Notes under the pieces: generated by a model | Databases searched by the model: none | The model's input: only the letters and a program-made list of their open reading frames with translations | What the model was told of the DNA's origin: nothing | Program-made: the position numbers and the translations under genes | Assembly: GCA_017479265.1 (NCBI GenBank) | Contig: JAFVCK010000014.1 | Location: forward strand, 1-56,318 | Length of the DNA: 56,318 nt | Source: Bacteroidales bacterium | GTDB taxonomy: Bacteria > Bacteroidota > Bacteroidia > Bacteroidales > UBA932 | Direction: 5' to 3' | Shown: in pieces, positions 44,381-55,330 of the stretch | Numbering within the stretch: the stretch's first letter is position 1 | Layout of the letters: every line of letters begins with the position of its first letter

Positions 44381-45355
44381 TCAGCGAATGCAACGCACGG
44401 AGGCCGCGAAGTGGGATTTGTCCGCCGAAGCGCTCATGACATCGGGAGTCTCGTCGTTCAGATAGACGTATATGCCCTGACCACTGTCAAGAGAGGACTC
44501 CTCGCTGGTCCAGAAAGTCGCATAATTGCCTGCTCCTATGAAACTTACGTCATCGTCCGAAACCGTTGCATATCCCACGGGAAGGGCAGAAATCAAGGTC
44601 TCGTTGGTAATCTTGACCTTGGGCCAGTAGTCCCACATCTTCTCTTCGTTGAAATAGGCATCCACCATGAGCCGGCCTGCCGCGCCTGTGAAATCACCGT
44701 CGCATATGGCCTTCCAGTCCTCCACGGTGGGAAGCCTCCAGCCTTCGGGACAGGCTATCTGGGCCGCTTCCCAGTCATACAGGCGGCCGAAAAGCTCGTC
44801 CATGACCTCGCAATCGTGATACGAAATGCCGACTTCGTCCCACTGAAGGTTGGTACACATCCAGTCCGTCGAGCCTATCTTGTTGTAGATATAGTCAATC
44901 TCACTACGGGTATCGCGGAAAATGCCTCCGGAAACCAAAGAAATCTCGTTGCCCGTCAAAGAGGCCGCACTGACCACCACGGGGGTCTCGGCATGAGTGG
45001 AATTGTAGTACCCGGAAGCGTAGATGGCACAGGTTACGGTCAACTGGCAAAGGGTGTCGGGAACGACGAAACGGTATGTGCCGTCGTAAGTGTCGGGGTC
45101 GCCCGCATGGCGCACCGTATCTCTCTGGGTGGCAGTGGGATTTACAGTCCAGAAATATCCGAAGTCAGTACCGTCGGTAGTGTAGCATCCCTCGGGAGTG
45201 AGGTAGTAAATCTCTCCCGGATTCACAAAAGCGGGAAGCTTGAATGACAGCTTGCCGTCGAAGTACTTGGAAACTTCGGTGCTGCTGTTGTTCTTCTTGC
45301 AGGCGAAGGACAACAGGCACACGGCCGTCATTGCAACTATATATTTAAGTTTCAT
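44381..45355 (-). CDS. FISUMP-domain lipoprotein
   Basis: 324-aa lipoprotein with lipobox LSFAC near residue 19. Residues ~30-150 appear beta-rich (Ig-like). The C-terminal half matches the Fibrobacter succinogenes major paralogous domain: GRLYDWEAAQIACPEGWRLP and TVEDWKAICDG, then FWTSEES and AASVRCIR. FISUMP proteins are surface proteins with a C-type-lectin-like look; function is unproven. Monocistronic, convergent with comEC (18-bp gap) and divergent from the ApbE gene. Confidence 0.85.
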   Translation of the reverse strand: MKLKYIVAMTAVCLLSFACKKNNSSTEVSKYFDGKLSFKLPAFVNPGEIYYLTPEGCYTTDGTDFGYFWTVNPTATQRDTVRHAGDPDTYDGTYRFVVPDTLCQLTVTCAIYASGYYNSTHAETPVVVSAASLTGNEISLVSGGIFRDTRSEIDYIYNKIGSTDWMCTNLQWDEVGISYHDCEVMDELFGRLYDWEAAQIACPEGWRLPTVEDWKAICDGDFTGAAGRLMVDAYFNEEKMWDYWPKVKITNETLISALPVGYATVSDDDVSFIGAGNYATFWTSEESSLDSGQGIYVYLNDETPDVMSASADKSHFAASVRCIR

Positions 45356-45375
45356 ATTTCAAGCGTATATTCGTA

Positions 45376-45383
45376 CAAATATA
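45376..45383 (-). promoter_or_regulatory. FISUMP lipoprotein promoter -7 box
   Basis: Minus-strand TATATTTG matches TAnnTTTG, 20 bp before the ATG at 45355; no TTG at 20 bp. Confidence 0.5.
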
Positions 45384-45395
45384 GCGAAAAACATT

Positions 45396-45403
45396 TAACT
45401 TTG
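45396..45403 (+). promoter_or_regulatory. ApbE gene promoter -7 box
   Basis: TAACTTTG matches TAnnTTTG, 18 bp before the ATG at 45422 and 12 bp from the divergent FISUMP box. A Met at 45401 lies inside the box, which rules it out as the start. Confidence 0.55.
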
Positions 45404-45421
45404 CGAAAAAATCAGTCAATA

Positions 45422-46405
45422 ATGCGCAAATTTTCCGCCCTCATACTGGTCCTGGCCCTGATTTGCTCCTGTACGGGGGACAAATACATAGCCATAAGAG
45501 GATACGCCCAGGGAGGCGTCTACCAGGTCAAGCTGAACCTCCGCGGCGTAAAGGAAGACCCCCGGGCCATAAAGGAAAACATTGATTCCCTGCTCAGCAA
45601 GATAGACTTCACCCTGTCCGGATACAACAAAGAATCCATGCTCAGCAAGTTCAATCGCGGGGAGCAGGTCAGCCCCGATGCCATGTTCAAGGACATATAC
45701 GCCCTCTCATACAGGCTTTGGGAGGAAAGCGGCGGGGCCTTCGACGTTGCGGCAGGCCCCCTGTATGATGCCTGGGGTTTCGGATTCTCAAAGGACTCCC
45801 TGCCCTCGGATGCCAAGGTCGCGCAACTGCTTGCCACATGCGGCATGGCCCACATGCCCCAGGATGCCGACAGCCTGGTCGCTGACGGAGTCAAAAGACT
45901 GAATTTCAATGCAATAGCCCAGGGATACAGCTGCGATGTGGTGGCCTCCTACCTGTACGGAATAGGCGTAAAGGACATGCTCGTTGACATAGGAGAAATA
46001 TTCTGCGACGGCCTCAACCCTTCCGGAAAGCCCTGGACCATAGCGGTAGATACGCCCATTGACGGGAACCAGACCCCGGGCGAAAGCACCAGCGGCTTGT
46101 GGTCCTCGGACGGCGGACCGCACGGGGTGGTGACATCCGGAAACTACAGGAAGTTCTATATCAAGGACGGCAGGAAATATTCACATACCATAGACCCCAG
46201 GAACGGCTATCCCGTGAGCCATCAGCTTCTCAGCGCCACGATTATAGCCCCGAGAGGAGCCGAAGCCGACGCATACGCCACCTTCTGCATGGTAATAGGC
46301 CTGGACAAGGCCCGTGAATTCATAGATTCGAGGCCGGACCTGGAAGGAATGCTGATATACGAAAAAGACGGCGAGATGCGCTCCTGGCGCTCGGGAGGAT
46401 TCTAG
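45422..46405 (+). CDS. FAD:protein FMN transferase (ApbE) lipoprotein
   Basis: 327-aa lipoprotein (LALICSC). ApbE enzymes attach FMN to Thr of proteins such as RnfG/NqrC using FAD. Family motifs: SGAFDVAAGPLYDAWGFG, KRLNFNAIAQGYSCDVVASYL, GVVTSGNYRKFYIKDG and SHTIDPRNGYPVSH. The usual VDIGGE segment reads VDIGEIFCDG, one Gly short, which could affect the flavin site. No Rnf or Nqr genes are in the window. The gene overlaps the convergent LolA-like gene by 4 bp. Confidence 0.92.
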   Translation: MRKFSALILVLALICSCTGDKYIAIRGYAQGGVYQVKLNLRGVKEDPRAIKENIDSLLSKIDFTLSGYNKESMLSKFNRGEQVSPDAMFKDIYALSYRLWEESGGAFDVAAGPLYDAWGFGFSKDSLPSDAKVAQLLATCGMAHMPQDADSLVADGVKRLNFNAIAQGYSCDVVASYLYGIGVKDMLVDIGEIFCDGLNPSGKPWTIAVDTPIDGNQTPGESTSGLWSSDGGPHGVVTSGNYRKFYIKDGRKYSHTIDPRNGYPVSHQLLSATIIAPRGAEADAYATFCMVIGLDKAREFIDSRPDLEGMLIYEKDGEMRSWRSGGF

Positions 46406-47013
46406 CGAAGGTCAGTCACCACCCAGGAGCCGTCAGAAATACCCTCGGCAGGCCTGAAAGAAGAGGGCTCGGCCTTGGCTGAAAACCTCAGGGAACTTAT
46501 CTCGAAATCGGTCACCGTGCCATCTGAGGCAACGATTGACGCACCAATGAGTTCATCCTTGGAATTGAAATAGAGGGTGGCCTTGTCTATGCCCCGGGTC
46601 TGATCCCCCGGCGACAGCACCACGGCATGCACCACCTTATCCTTGAACTTGGACTGCCCGGTAGAAACCACGCTGAAAGCCTCTCCCGCATTGCTGACCA
46701 GAAGGGCGGGATTCCCCGCGAAGTCCTTGGGCCCCTCGACGGACTCTATCAGCACTTCCTTGGCCACGGTATCGAAAGTCCAGCGCACGCGGGAGTCGCA
46801 GCGCACCTGGAGGCCGGCTGTCTCCATGAGGAAGGCGTCGCCTGCCACGGACACAGACCCCGTGCCTGTAATGGGGACATCCGTGCGGGTAGAATACTTG
46901 AAACTGAAGGACACGGTGGACTCCCCCACCTTCTTTGTGAAAGCTTTGAACACCCCGTCCGCCCTTGCGCCCAGGCAAGGCAGCAGGGCAAGCAGCATCA
47001 GCAGTCTTTTCAT
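46402..47013 (-). CDS. LolA-like outer-membrane lipoprotein carrier
   Basis: 203 aa with a signal peptide (LMLLALLPCLGARA). The body fits the LolA half-barrel family: an alternating strand pattern (STVSFSFKYSTRTDVPITGTG, FLMETAGLQVRCDSRVRWTFD, KATLYFNSKDELIGASIVASDG). LolA carries lipoproteins across the periplasm. Its ATG overlaps the ftsK stop by 4 bp, a common ftsK-lolA pairing. Last gene of the DUF4290-ftsK-lolA operon. Confidence 0.8.
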   Translation of the reverse strand: MKRLLMLLALLPCLGARADGVFKAFTKKVGESTVSFSFKYSTRTDVPITGTGSVSVAGDAFLMETAGLQVRCDSRVRWTFDTVAKEVLIESVEGPKDFAGNPALLVSNAGEAFSVVSTGQSKFKDKVVHAVVLSPGDQTRGIDKATLYFNSKDELIGASIVASDGTVTDFEISSLRFSAKAEPSSFRPAEGISDGSWVVTDLR

Positions 47014-49493
47014 TGCGCGTTCTTGAATGCTTCGATTATACCTTCCAGTTCGGCCAGGTCTGCAACCAGCACCTGCCTCGGCTTGGAACCGTCCTGGGGG
47101 CCTACTATGCCGGCGGCTTCCAGCTGGTCCATCACACGGCCTGCTTTTGCATAACCCATGCCAAGCTTGCGCTGAAGGTCGGAAGTGGAGCCTCTCTGGG
47201 TCAGCACGACCTGACGGGCAGCCTCCTCGAAACGCTCGTCAAGATTCTTCATGTCCACCATGGCGGTGCCGTCCTCGGCCTGGTCGGGCTCCGGAGCGGG
47301 CAGGTAGTAAGGAGTGTTGAAACTCTTCTTCCAACCGGTCTGGGCACCGATGAAATCGTTGATTGAATTGATTTCTGCATTGCTGATGAAGGCGCACTGC
47401 ACACGCTCGTTGTCCACTCCGGAGAGGTATATCATATCTCCCTTTCCGATGAGCTTCTCGGCTCCGGGGGAATCCAGAATGGTCCTGGAATCGGTCATGG
47501 AGAACACCCTGAAGGCTATACGGGTAGGGAAATTGGACTTGATAAGACCGGTAATCACATCCACGGAAGGCCTCTGGGTGGCCAGCACCACATGTATGCC
47601 GGCGGCACGTCCCTTCTGGGCAAGACGGATGATGGAAGTGGAAATGCTGCGGGCTATGGCCTTGCTCTCGCTGCCGCCGCCCACCGACATCGTAAGGTCG
47701 GCATACTCATCCACCACGGTCACTATGTAAGGCATGTACTTGTGGCCGTCGTTGGGATTCAGATGACGGTCCTTGTACTTCTCGTTATAGAGCTTTATGT
47801 TGTTGACATGGCCCTTGGAAAGCAGGGCGTAACGCTCGTCCATCTCCACGCAGAGCGACTTGAGTATGGCCTCGGCATCCTTGGCTGTCTTGGCTATGCA
47901 CTTGTCCCTTTCGTCCTGCTCGCTGCCCGCGGTGGGAAGCACTGCAAGATAATGCTTCAGCAGGCCTTCGTAGGCGGAGAACTCCACCATCTTGGGATCT
48001 ATGAACACGAACTTCAGCTCGGAAGGATGCTTGGAATACAGCAAGGAAGTAATCAACACGTTGAGACCCACGGACTTACCCTGCTTCGTAGCACCTGCCA
48101 CCAGCAGATGGGGCGCGTCGGCGAGGTCGAAGACCTTGACGTTCTGGGTAATCGTGTATCCTATGGCAACGGGCAGTTCTGCCTTGCTCTGGCGGAAGGC
48201 GTCGTCATTCAGAAGGGCCTTCAGAGGCACTATGGACGGCTTGTCGTTGGCCACTTCTATACCCACGGAATCCTCCAGGGTGACAACGCGCACTCCCTTG
48301 GCATTGAGGGACATGGCTATGTCGTCCTGCAGGTTCTTGATCATGGAAATCTTGACTCCCGGAGCGGGATACACCTTGTAAAGGGTGACGGTAGGACCGA
48401 CCACGGCCTTGACATTGTCAACCTCCACCTTGAAGGTCTTGAGGGTGCCGCGTATCTTGAAGTTGTTGCGGCGAAGCTCGTCCTGCGACACCTCGCTGCG
48501 GGAAGACTCGTAGGAATCCAGCAAATCCAGGGAAGGGAAACGGTAGTCCTTGAGCTCATCGCGTATGTCTATGCGGGGCAGTTCCTCGTAAACTTCAGTG
48601 GAAAGTTCCTCTCCCTCAACGACTTCCAGCGAAGGCTCCTGTTCTGCGGCTTCGCCTGCGGCCGGGACCTCAGGTGCAGCAACAACAGGCGCGGGAGTCA
48701 CCGAAGTAGCAGGAGAGGCCTCGGGCACGGACTGCACCCAGGTAAATCCTGCAGGCTTCGAAGGCTCTTCTTCCTCCTTGTCAAGTGAAATTTCCGGCTC
48801 CACCTCGGCCACGGCGGGCTCTATGGGAGAGTCAACGGCAACATGAGCGGGAACCGGCTTCCCGGAAGGAGAGACGGCGAGGGTGAACCAGTCTGAGAAA
48901 CGGCGGCTTGCAAAGAAGAACCAGAGCACGGTCAGCAGCACCAGCACTACGGCCGTCACTATGTCCCCCATGAGGTTGGACATGCCCTGCACGGCATAAT
49001 CGCCCATACGGCCGCCAAGACCGCCTCCGAAGGCATATTCCATACCAGCCGTCCTGGATACGTAAGCAAGTATGAATGAAGATATTACGGCCCCTGTCAG
49101 GGTGAGCAGCAGGGCCTTCAGCATAGACACGGACTTGCGCCCGAGCATTCTCATGGACACTATGGCCAGAAGCAGCACGAGGGCGAAGGAACCGAAACCG
49201 AACCACCTGTAGAAAAGCAGCGAGCTCCACAGGGCCCCGGCCTTGCCGCCAAGGTTGGACACGCTCTCGCCAAGGGCCATCCTGTCGGGGTCCGAGAGCA
49301 GGCTCATGTCTTCCTTCCAGTGGAAGATATATGAAATGCATGAAATCAGCGTGAACAGGGCGAACACCGCCACCAGCAGGCCGCAAAAGCCCACTATCCT
49401 GCGTTTTCTGTCCTCGTCCATATCCCTCCAGAAAGTGAAAATCCTGGCGGGACGACGCACCTTGACTTCTTTGGGTTCCTTAGACTTTGCCAT
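47010..49493 (-). CDS. ftsK: DNA translocase FtsK/SpoIIIE
   Basis: 827-aa septal motor that pumps chromosomal DNA and aids dimer resolution at division. Four or so N-terminal membrane helices (for example IVGFCGLLVAVFALFTLISCISYIF) span residues ~30-200, then a Pro/Glu-rich linker (~215-300) shorter than in E. coli. The motor has Walker A ATKQGKSVGLN and Walker B YIVTVVDEYADL. A C-terminal winged-helix gamma domain (SDLQRKLGMGYAKAGRVMDQLEAAGIVGP, about residues 773-801) reads KOPS-like sites. It starts 2 bp after DUF4290. Confidence 0.96.
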   Translation of the reverse strand: MAKSKEPKEVKVRRPARIFTFWRDMDEDRKRRIVGFCGLLVAVFALFTLISCISYIFHWKEDMSLLSDPDRMALGESVSNLGGKAGALWSSLLFYRWFGFGSFALVLLLAIVSMRMLGRKSVSMLKALLLTLTGAVISSFILAYVSRTAGMEYAFGGGLGGRMGDYAVQGMSNLMGDIVTAVVLVLLTVLWFFFASRRFSDWFTLAVSPSGKPVPAHVAVDSPIEPAVAEVEPEISLDKEEEEPSKPAGFTWVQSVPEASPATSVTPAPVVAAPEVPAAGEAAEQEPSLEVVEGEELSTEVYEELPRIDIRDELKDYRFPSLDLLDSYESSRSEVSQDELRRNNFKIRGTLKTFKVEVDNVKAVVGPTVTLYKVYPAPGVKISMIKNLQDDIAMSLNAKGVRVVTLEDSVGIEVANDKPSIVPLKALLNDDAFRQSKAELPVAIGYTITQNVKVFDLADAPHLLVAGATKQGKSVGLNVLITSLLYSKHPSELKFVFIDPKMVEFSAYEGLLKHYLAVLPTAGSEQDERDKCIAKTAKDAEAILKSLCVEMDERYALLSKGHVNNIKLYNEKYKDRHLNPNDGHKYMPYIVTVVDEYADLTMSVGGGSESKAIARSISTSIIRLAQKGRAAGIHVVLATQRPSVDVITGLIKSNFPTRIAFRVFSMTDSRTILDSPGAEKLIGKGDMIYLSGVDNERVQCAFISNAEINSINDFIGAQTGWKKSFNTPYYLPAPEPDQAEDGTAMVDMKNLDERFEEAARQVVLTQRGSTSDLQRKLGMGYAKAGRVMDQLEAAGIVGPQDGSKPRQVLVADLAELEGIIEAFKNAQ

Positions 49494-49495
49494 TA

Positions 49496-50209
49496 TTACT
49501 GCTGCCTGTTACCTTTCTTGAAATTCCTGCGGAAAGGACGTCTGTAACCGCCTTCGCCCGAATAGCTCCTGTTCTGGCCGCCCACGTTCTGATGGCGCAC
49601 CACATAGTCGAGGTTGAGTCCGGGACGGGTGAAATTGGCATCGGAGGAAATGCGCGAAAGCTCTATTCCCTCGGGCACCTTGATCCTGTAGTCCGAAAGC
49701 TTCTCTATGTCCTTGAATATGGTCTCGTCAGCAACGCTGTCCTTGTTCCAGATAAGGTACTGCTGACGCATGTAGATAGCCAGGGAACGCAGCATGGCAG
49801 TCTTCTTCTCGCCATCGCGAAGACCGGCTATAAGGTCTATGATGCTCTCTATGTTGCGGCCGTAATGGGTCGCCTTGATACGGCTTTTCTTGAGCGGAAT
49901 CACGTTCGGACGGGTCTGCAGATGCTCGGGCTCGGGTGCAGGATAAGGCGAATCCACGTCCAGGTCATATCCCGCCATCACGTAGAGATGGTCCCAGAGC
50001 CTCTGCTCCCAATTCTCCTCGATATGCACCTGGGGATTCAATATCTCCATAACCTTCACTATGGCCCGGGCCTGTCCCGTGCGCTCTCCCCTGTCGGAGA
50101 CGGCCTTCATCCTCTCCACCATCTTCAGCACGTTCCTGCCGTATTCAGGCATTTTCAGCCTCTGCCTCTCCGTATTGTAATCCAATACCTTGTCGTTCCT
50201 TATTTCCAT
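49496..50209 (-). CDS. DUF4290-family protein
   Basis: 237 aa, soluble. LDYNTERQRLKMPEYGRNVLKMVE near the start and WEQRLWDHLYVMAGYDLDVDSPYP are hallmarks of DUF4290, a Bacteroidota family of unknown function. The last ~25 residues are Gly/Arg/Asn-rich (GGYRRPFRRNFKKGNRQQ), which looks suited to binding nucleic acid; that is inference. First gene of the operon with ftsK and lolA, preceded by a leader of about 100 nt. Confidence 0.87.
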   Translation of the reverse strand: MEIRNDKVLDYNTERQRLKMPEYGRNVLKMVERMKAVSDRGERTGQARAIVKVMEILNPQVHIEENWEQRLWDHLYVMAGYDLDVDSPYPAPEPEHLQTRPNVIPLKKSRIKATHYGRNIESIIDLIAGLRDGEKKTAMLRSLAIYMRQQYLIWNKDSVADETIFKDIEKLSDYRIKVPEGIELSRISSDANFTRPGLNLDYVVRHQNVGGQNRSYSGEGGYRRPFRRNFKKGNRQQ

Positions 50210-50315
50210 AAAAAATAAATATATACGTAATCGCGTTCCCCTTTGGCAATGCCCCCCGAAAGTGGCATCTGCAAGTTACGAAACTATCGCGCGGAGGGGA
50301 AATCATCCGCATTTG

Positions 50316-50345
50316 CAAAGATAGGAAAAAGAGCCGACATATCAA
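50316..50345 (-). promoter_or_regulatory. Promoter of the DUF4290-ftsK-lolA operon
   Basis: Minus-strand TATCTTTG (50316-50323) with TTG (50343-50345) 19 bp upstream. The ~100-nt leader contains a near-miss second box TAACTTG and a weak ATGCC/GGCAT hairpin. Confidence 0.6.
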
Positions 50346-50369
50346 ATCCCGCAGGCGAGATTGTTATGC

Positions 50370-52385
50370 TCATTTGCTCTTGGGATACACTATCCTGCCG
50401 TGGTAAAGTTCTGTAAGATAGGACTTGAGGGTGGCTTTCACCGTCTCCAGGTCCTTCATTGATATCTCGGCGTCCTTCAGCTGCCCGTCCCTTATCTTGG
50501 CCGCCACCATGTCCTCGACGAAAGCGTCGAAAGTCTCCTGAGAGTTGTTCTTCAGGGTACGGGACGCTGCCTCTATGCTGTCGCAGAGCATGACTATCAC
50601 CTGCTCGGTGGTACGGGGATTGGGACCGGGATACTGGAATTCGCCTCCCCTTGCAGGGTCTCCCCCGTCGTTTATGAACTTGCTGTAGAAATAGCCCGTC
50701 CTGGAAGTGCCGTGATGGGTCATTATGAAATCCGTTATCACCGAAGGCAGGCCGTTCTTCTGGGCAAGCGCCTTTCCGTCAGTCACATGGCGTATTATGA
50801 AACGGGCGCTCTCCTCGGGCGAAAGGCCCTCGTGATACTTCGAGCCCATTGTATCGTTCTCTATGAAGCACAGCGGGTTGGTCATCTTGCCTATGTCATG
50901 ATACAGGGCTCCGGCCCTAACCAGCAGCACGTCCGCCCCTATGCTTCCGGCCACCTTGTCGGCCATGTTCATCACCTGCAGGCAGTGCTGCATGGTGCCC
51001 GGGGCCTTCTGCGAGAGCTCCACGAGCAGCTTGTTGTTGGTATCGGCCAGTTCTATGAGCTTGGAGTTGGACACCAGGTTGAACACCCTCTCGAACAGGT
51101 AGATAAGAGGATAACCGGCCACTGAAAGCAGCGAACCTATGAACAGGAATACTATCTTGCGGAGGTCCGTGACCCCGCTAAGGTCGTTGATAAGGTGGAA
51201 GGCCAGGAAGGTGACCAGCAGCGAGGCGAAGGCTATCATGGCCGTCACGAACTGCTTCCATCCCCTGTGGAAATACTTGAAAACGTACATGGTGACAACT
51301 CCGGCCACAAGGTACATCAGGAAAAGCTCCGCGCCGTTATGAGCGAAAATCAGCAGCGGCAGCAGGGAGACTATATAAACCGGCAGCACCACTTTCTTCT
51401 TGAAAAAAGCCAGCAGGTAGAGGGCGGACAGGGAGAAGGGCACCATGTACAGCAAGCGCGAATTGAGGTTGTCCACCAGGAAGGCGACGACAGCCATCAG
51501 AGCCACTATGAACAGAATGTAGGAAAAGCGGTTGAAGTCGCTGAAAATCAAAGGGTTAGTGGAATATACCGAAAAGAAGAGCACCAGCACCAGAAGCAGG
51601 GCCAGAATGGCATTGCCCAGCCACAGGAAAATGCGGGGACCGCTGTAGCCCACGCTGTTCTCGTATTCCGTCTTGTACGAATCCAGGAGCTGCTGGATTT
51701 CTGCGGTGACAATCTCGCCCTTGGCCACTATCTGCTGCCCCGAACTGACATAGCCAAGGGTAGGAGAAATGAAATTGGCCGACTCGGCATGCACGAGGTT
51801 CGTCGTCTCCTTGTCGTATATAAGATTTGGCCTGAGCAGCTCATACACACCGTTTTCCGTAAATACGGAATCCACCTTCACGCCCGGGAATTCCTTCTGC
51901 GCGTCGCCCAGCAGCTTGGTACGGGCGGTAGCCACGGTATAGCAGTTGCCGGCAGGCTGGCGGGCAGCCCTCTTGTCCCTCTGGACGAAAATCACATCGT
52001 CCCCGGACACGTCGGCGGCATCTATGACACCCTTTGAGTATATGCCCGTCATGGAAGAAGCCACCCTCTGCTTGAGGCTCGAATAACGGCCCAGATTGAG
52101 GGACTCGGCGGAGCGTATGACATCCTGGGCCACGGACTCGCTGTAGCGGTAATAGCGCACGACAGAGGAGCCGGCGGCATCCCTTTCGGCCTGCAGCTGC
52201 TCTTCGGTCTTGAGGACGGGAAAGTCGAACTGGGCCACAAGGGTCTCGTAAGCCCAGGGCGAACCCTTGCGGTAGTCGTAGTTGAACTTGCCGCTGCGGG
52301 GCATCACAAGCAGGAGCACCACAAACAGAACGGCGAGCGCCCAATAAATCCGGCTTTGGCGGGGCAATGAGGATGAACTGTTCAT
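50370..52385 (-). CDS. 7TM-HD family phosphohydrolase (PgpH-like, c-di-AMP phosphodiesterase type)
   Basis: 671 aa. One N-terminal helix (residues ~12-29), a ~200-residue periplasmic 7TMR-HDED domain, about seven membrane helices (residues ~250-430), then a cytoplasmic HD domain with His467, the His496-Asp497 pair (ALYHDIGKM) and conserved IIRHVTDG and THHGTSRT segments. Homologues such as PgpH degrade cyclic di-AMP; that substrate is inferred from the family. It begins 1 bp after the SDR stop in the gyrB operon. Confidence 0.92.
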   Translation of the reverse strand: MNSSSSLPRQSRIYWALAVLFVVLLLVMPRSGKFNYDYRKGSPWAYETLVAQFDFPVLKTEEQLQAERDAAGSSVVRYYRYSESVAQDVIRSAESLNLGRYSSLKQRVASSMTGIYSKGVIDAADVSGDDVIFVQRDKRAARQPAGNCYTVATARTKLLGDAQKEFPGVKVDSVFTENGVYELLRPNLIYDKETTNLVHAESANFISPTLGYVSSGQQIVAKGEIVTAEIQQLLDSYKTEYENSVGYSGPRIFLWLGNAILALLLVLVLFFSVYSTNPLIFSDFNRFSYILFIVALMAVVAFLVDNLNSRLLYMVPFSLSALYLLAFFKKKVVLPVYIVSLLPLLIFAHNGAELFLMYLVAGVVTMYVFKYFHRGWKQFVTAMIAFASLLVTFLAFHLINDLSGVTDLRKIVFLFIGSLLSVAGYPLIYLFERVFNLVSNSKLIELADTNNKLLVELSQKAPGTMQHCLQVMNMADKVAGSIGADVLLVRAGALYHDIGKMTNPLCFIENDTMGSKYHEGLSPEESARFIIRHVTDGKALAQKNGLPSVITDFIMTHHGTSRTGYFYSKFINDGGDPARGGEFQYPGPNPRTTEQVIVMLCDSIEAASRTLKNNSQETFDAFVEDMVAAKIRDGQLKDAEISMKDLETVKATLKSYLTELYHGRIVYPKSK

Positions 52386-52386
52386 A

Positions 52387-53196
52387 TCACTTGAAAGGGC
52401 TGTCTTTTTCCTTGGCTATATAACTGTAAGTCAGGCGGTCCGTCACTCCGGGGAAAAGGTTGTGGGCAAGCACGGCGGCCTTTCCAAGGCCGGTGAGGAC
52501 CATGCTGTCCGAGCGCTTGCGAAGGCCCTTGGCGAGATAGCGGACGCACTCCTCGGCGCTCATCAGCTTGTCCTCGTCCAGAGGAGTCTCCCCCTGGGCC
52601 GAACCGTCGGCGGTCAGAGCGGCGTTGCGCACGTTAGAAGCCGTGTATCCGGGAGCGAACACCATCACGTGCAGGCCGTCCTTGAGATGCTCTATCCTGA
52701 GGGTGTCGAGGAAGCCGCGCACGGCGAACTTGGAGGCGCTGTAGCCGCTGCGGGCGGGAAGGGCTGAGTATCCCGCAATGGAAATCACGCCCACCACGGA
52801 GCCCTTGGACTGAAGCAGCCACGGCAGGGCATACTTGGTGCAATATACCGTGCCCCAGAAATTTACGTCCATAAGAGTACGCAGCACATCAAGGTCCAGG
52901 TCCTTGAACATAGCCCTCATGGAAAGGCCGGCGTTGTTGACCAGAATATCTATCCGGCCCCATTTGAGAACCGTTTCCTGCATCAGGCGGCGGCAGTCTT
53001 CCTCCTTGGAAACATCGGCCCTCAGGCAAATCACTTCGGAGCCCATGGAAGCGGCCTCCTGCTTCATCTTGTCAAGCGAACGGGCGGCCATTGCGACCTT
53101 GGCTCCATAAGAGGCGAAAAGCCTTGCCGCAGCAAGGCCTATGCCGGAGGATGCTCCGGTGACTATTATCACCTTATCCCGGAAGAAAGAGTCCAT
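52387..53196 (-). CDS. SDR-family NAD(P)-dependent oxidoreductase
   Basis: 269-aa short-chain dehydrogenase/reductase. The cofactor loop TGASSGIG spans residues 13-20, NNAGLS follows, and the catalytic Tyr-Lys is in YSASKFA with Ser upstream. The C-terminus may bear a weak hydrophobic stretch. Substrate unknown; the lipid/ketoacyl type is possible. It lies 3 bp after gyrB and 1 bp before the HD gene. Confidence 0.92.
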   Translation of the reverse strand: MDSFFRDKVIIVTGASSGIGLAAARLFASYGAKVAMAARSLDKMKQEAASMGSEVICLRADVSKEEDCRRLMQETVLKWGRIDILVNNAGLSMRAMFKDLDLDVLRTLMDVNFWGTVYCTKYALPWLLQSKGSVVGVISIAGYSALPARSGYSASKFAVRGFLDTLRIEHLKDGLHVMVFAPGYTASNVRNAALTADGSAQGETPLDEDKLMSAEECVRYLAKGLRKRSDSMVLTGLGKAAVLAHNLFPGVTDRLTYSYIAKEKDSPFK

Positions 53197-53199
53197 GAG

Positions 53200-55215
<2,016 letters not shown>

Positions 55216-55226
55216 CTAAGAAGTTG

Positions 55227-55265
55227 TTTTGAAAGTTTTTCTTTTCAAAAGCCCTCGCGAGGGCT
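55227..55265 (-). promoter_or_regulatory. Two hairpins in the gyrB leader
   Basis: A perfect 16-bp palindrome AGCCCTCGCGAGGGCT (55250-55265) is followed on the minus strand by TTTT, and overlaps at one base a second hairpin TTTTGAAA/TTTCAAAA (55227-55250). The first could act as a small attenuator; unproven. Confidence 0.45.
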
Positions 55266-55279
55266 ACCCATAAAACATA

Positions 55280-55310
55280 CAAAATTACAAAAAAATAGTC
55301 GGAAATACAA
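55280..55310 (-). promoter_or_regulatory. gyrB promoter
   Basis: Minus-strand TAATTTTG (55280-55287) with TTG (55308-55310) exactly 20 bp upstream. The TTG is in the loop of the terminator 55289-55323 and the spacer includes its T-run. Confidence 0.7.
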
Positions 55311-55323
55311 GGTTTCCGACTAT
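55289..55323 (-). terminator. Terminator upstream of gyrB
   Basis: 11-bp perfect stem (ATAGTCGGAAA/TTTCCGACTAT), a 7-nt loop, then seven T residues on the minus strand. It would end transcripts coming from the outer-membrane receptor gene. It overlaps the gyrB promoter. Confidence 0.85.
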
Positions 55324-55330
55324 GTAAATG

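Noticed and set aside
50345-50362. 7-bp hairpin after the HD gene (AATC.CG/CGGGATT)
   Set aside because: It contains a wobble pair, and no T-run follows on the minus strand; it may just belong to the DUF4290 promoter region.
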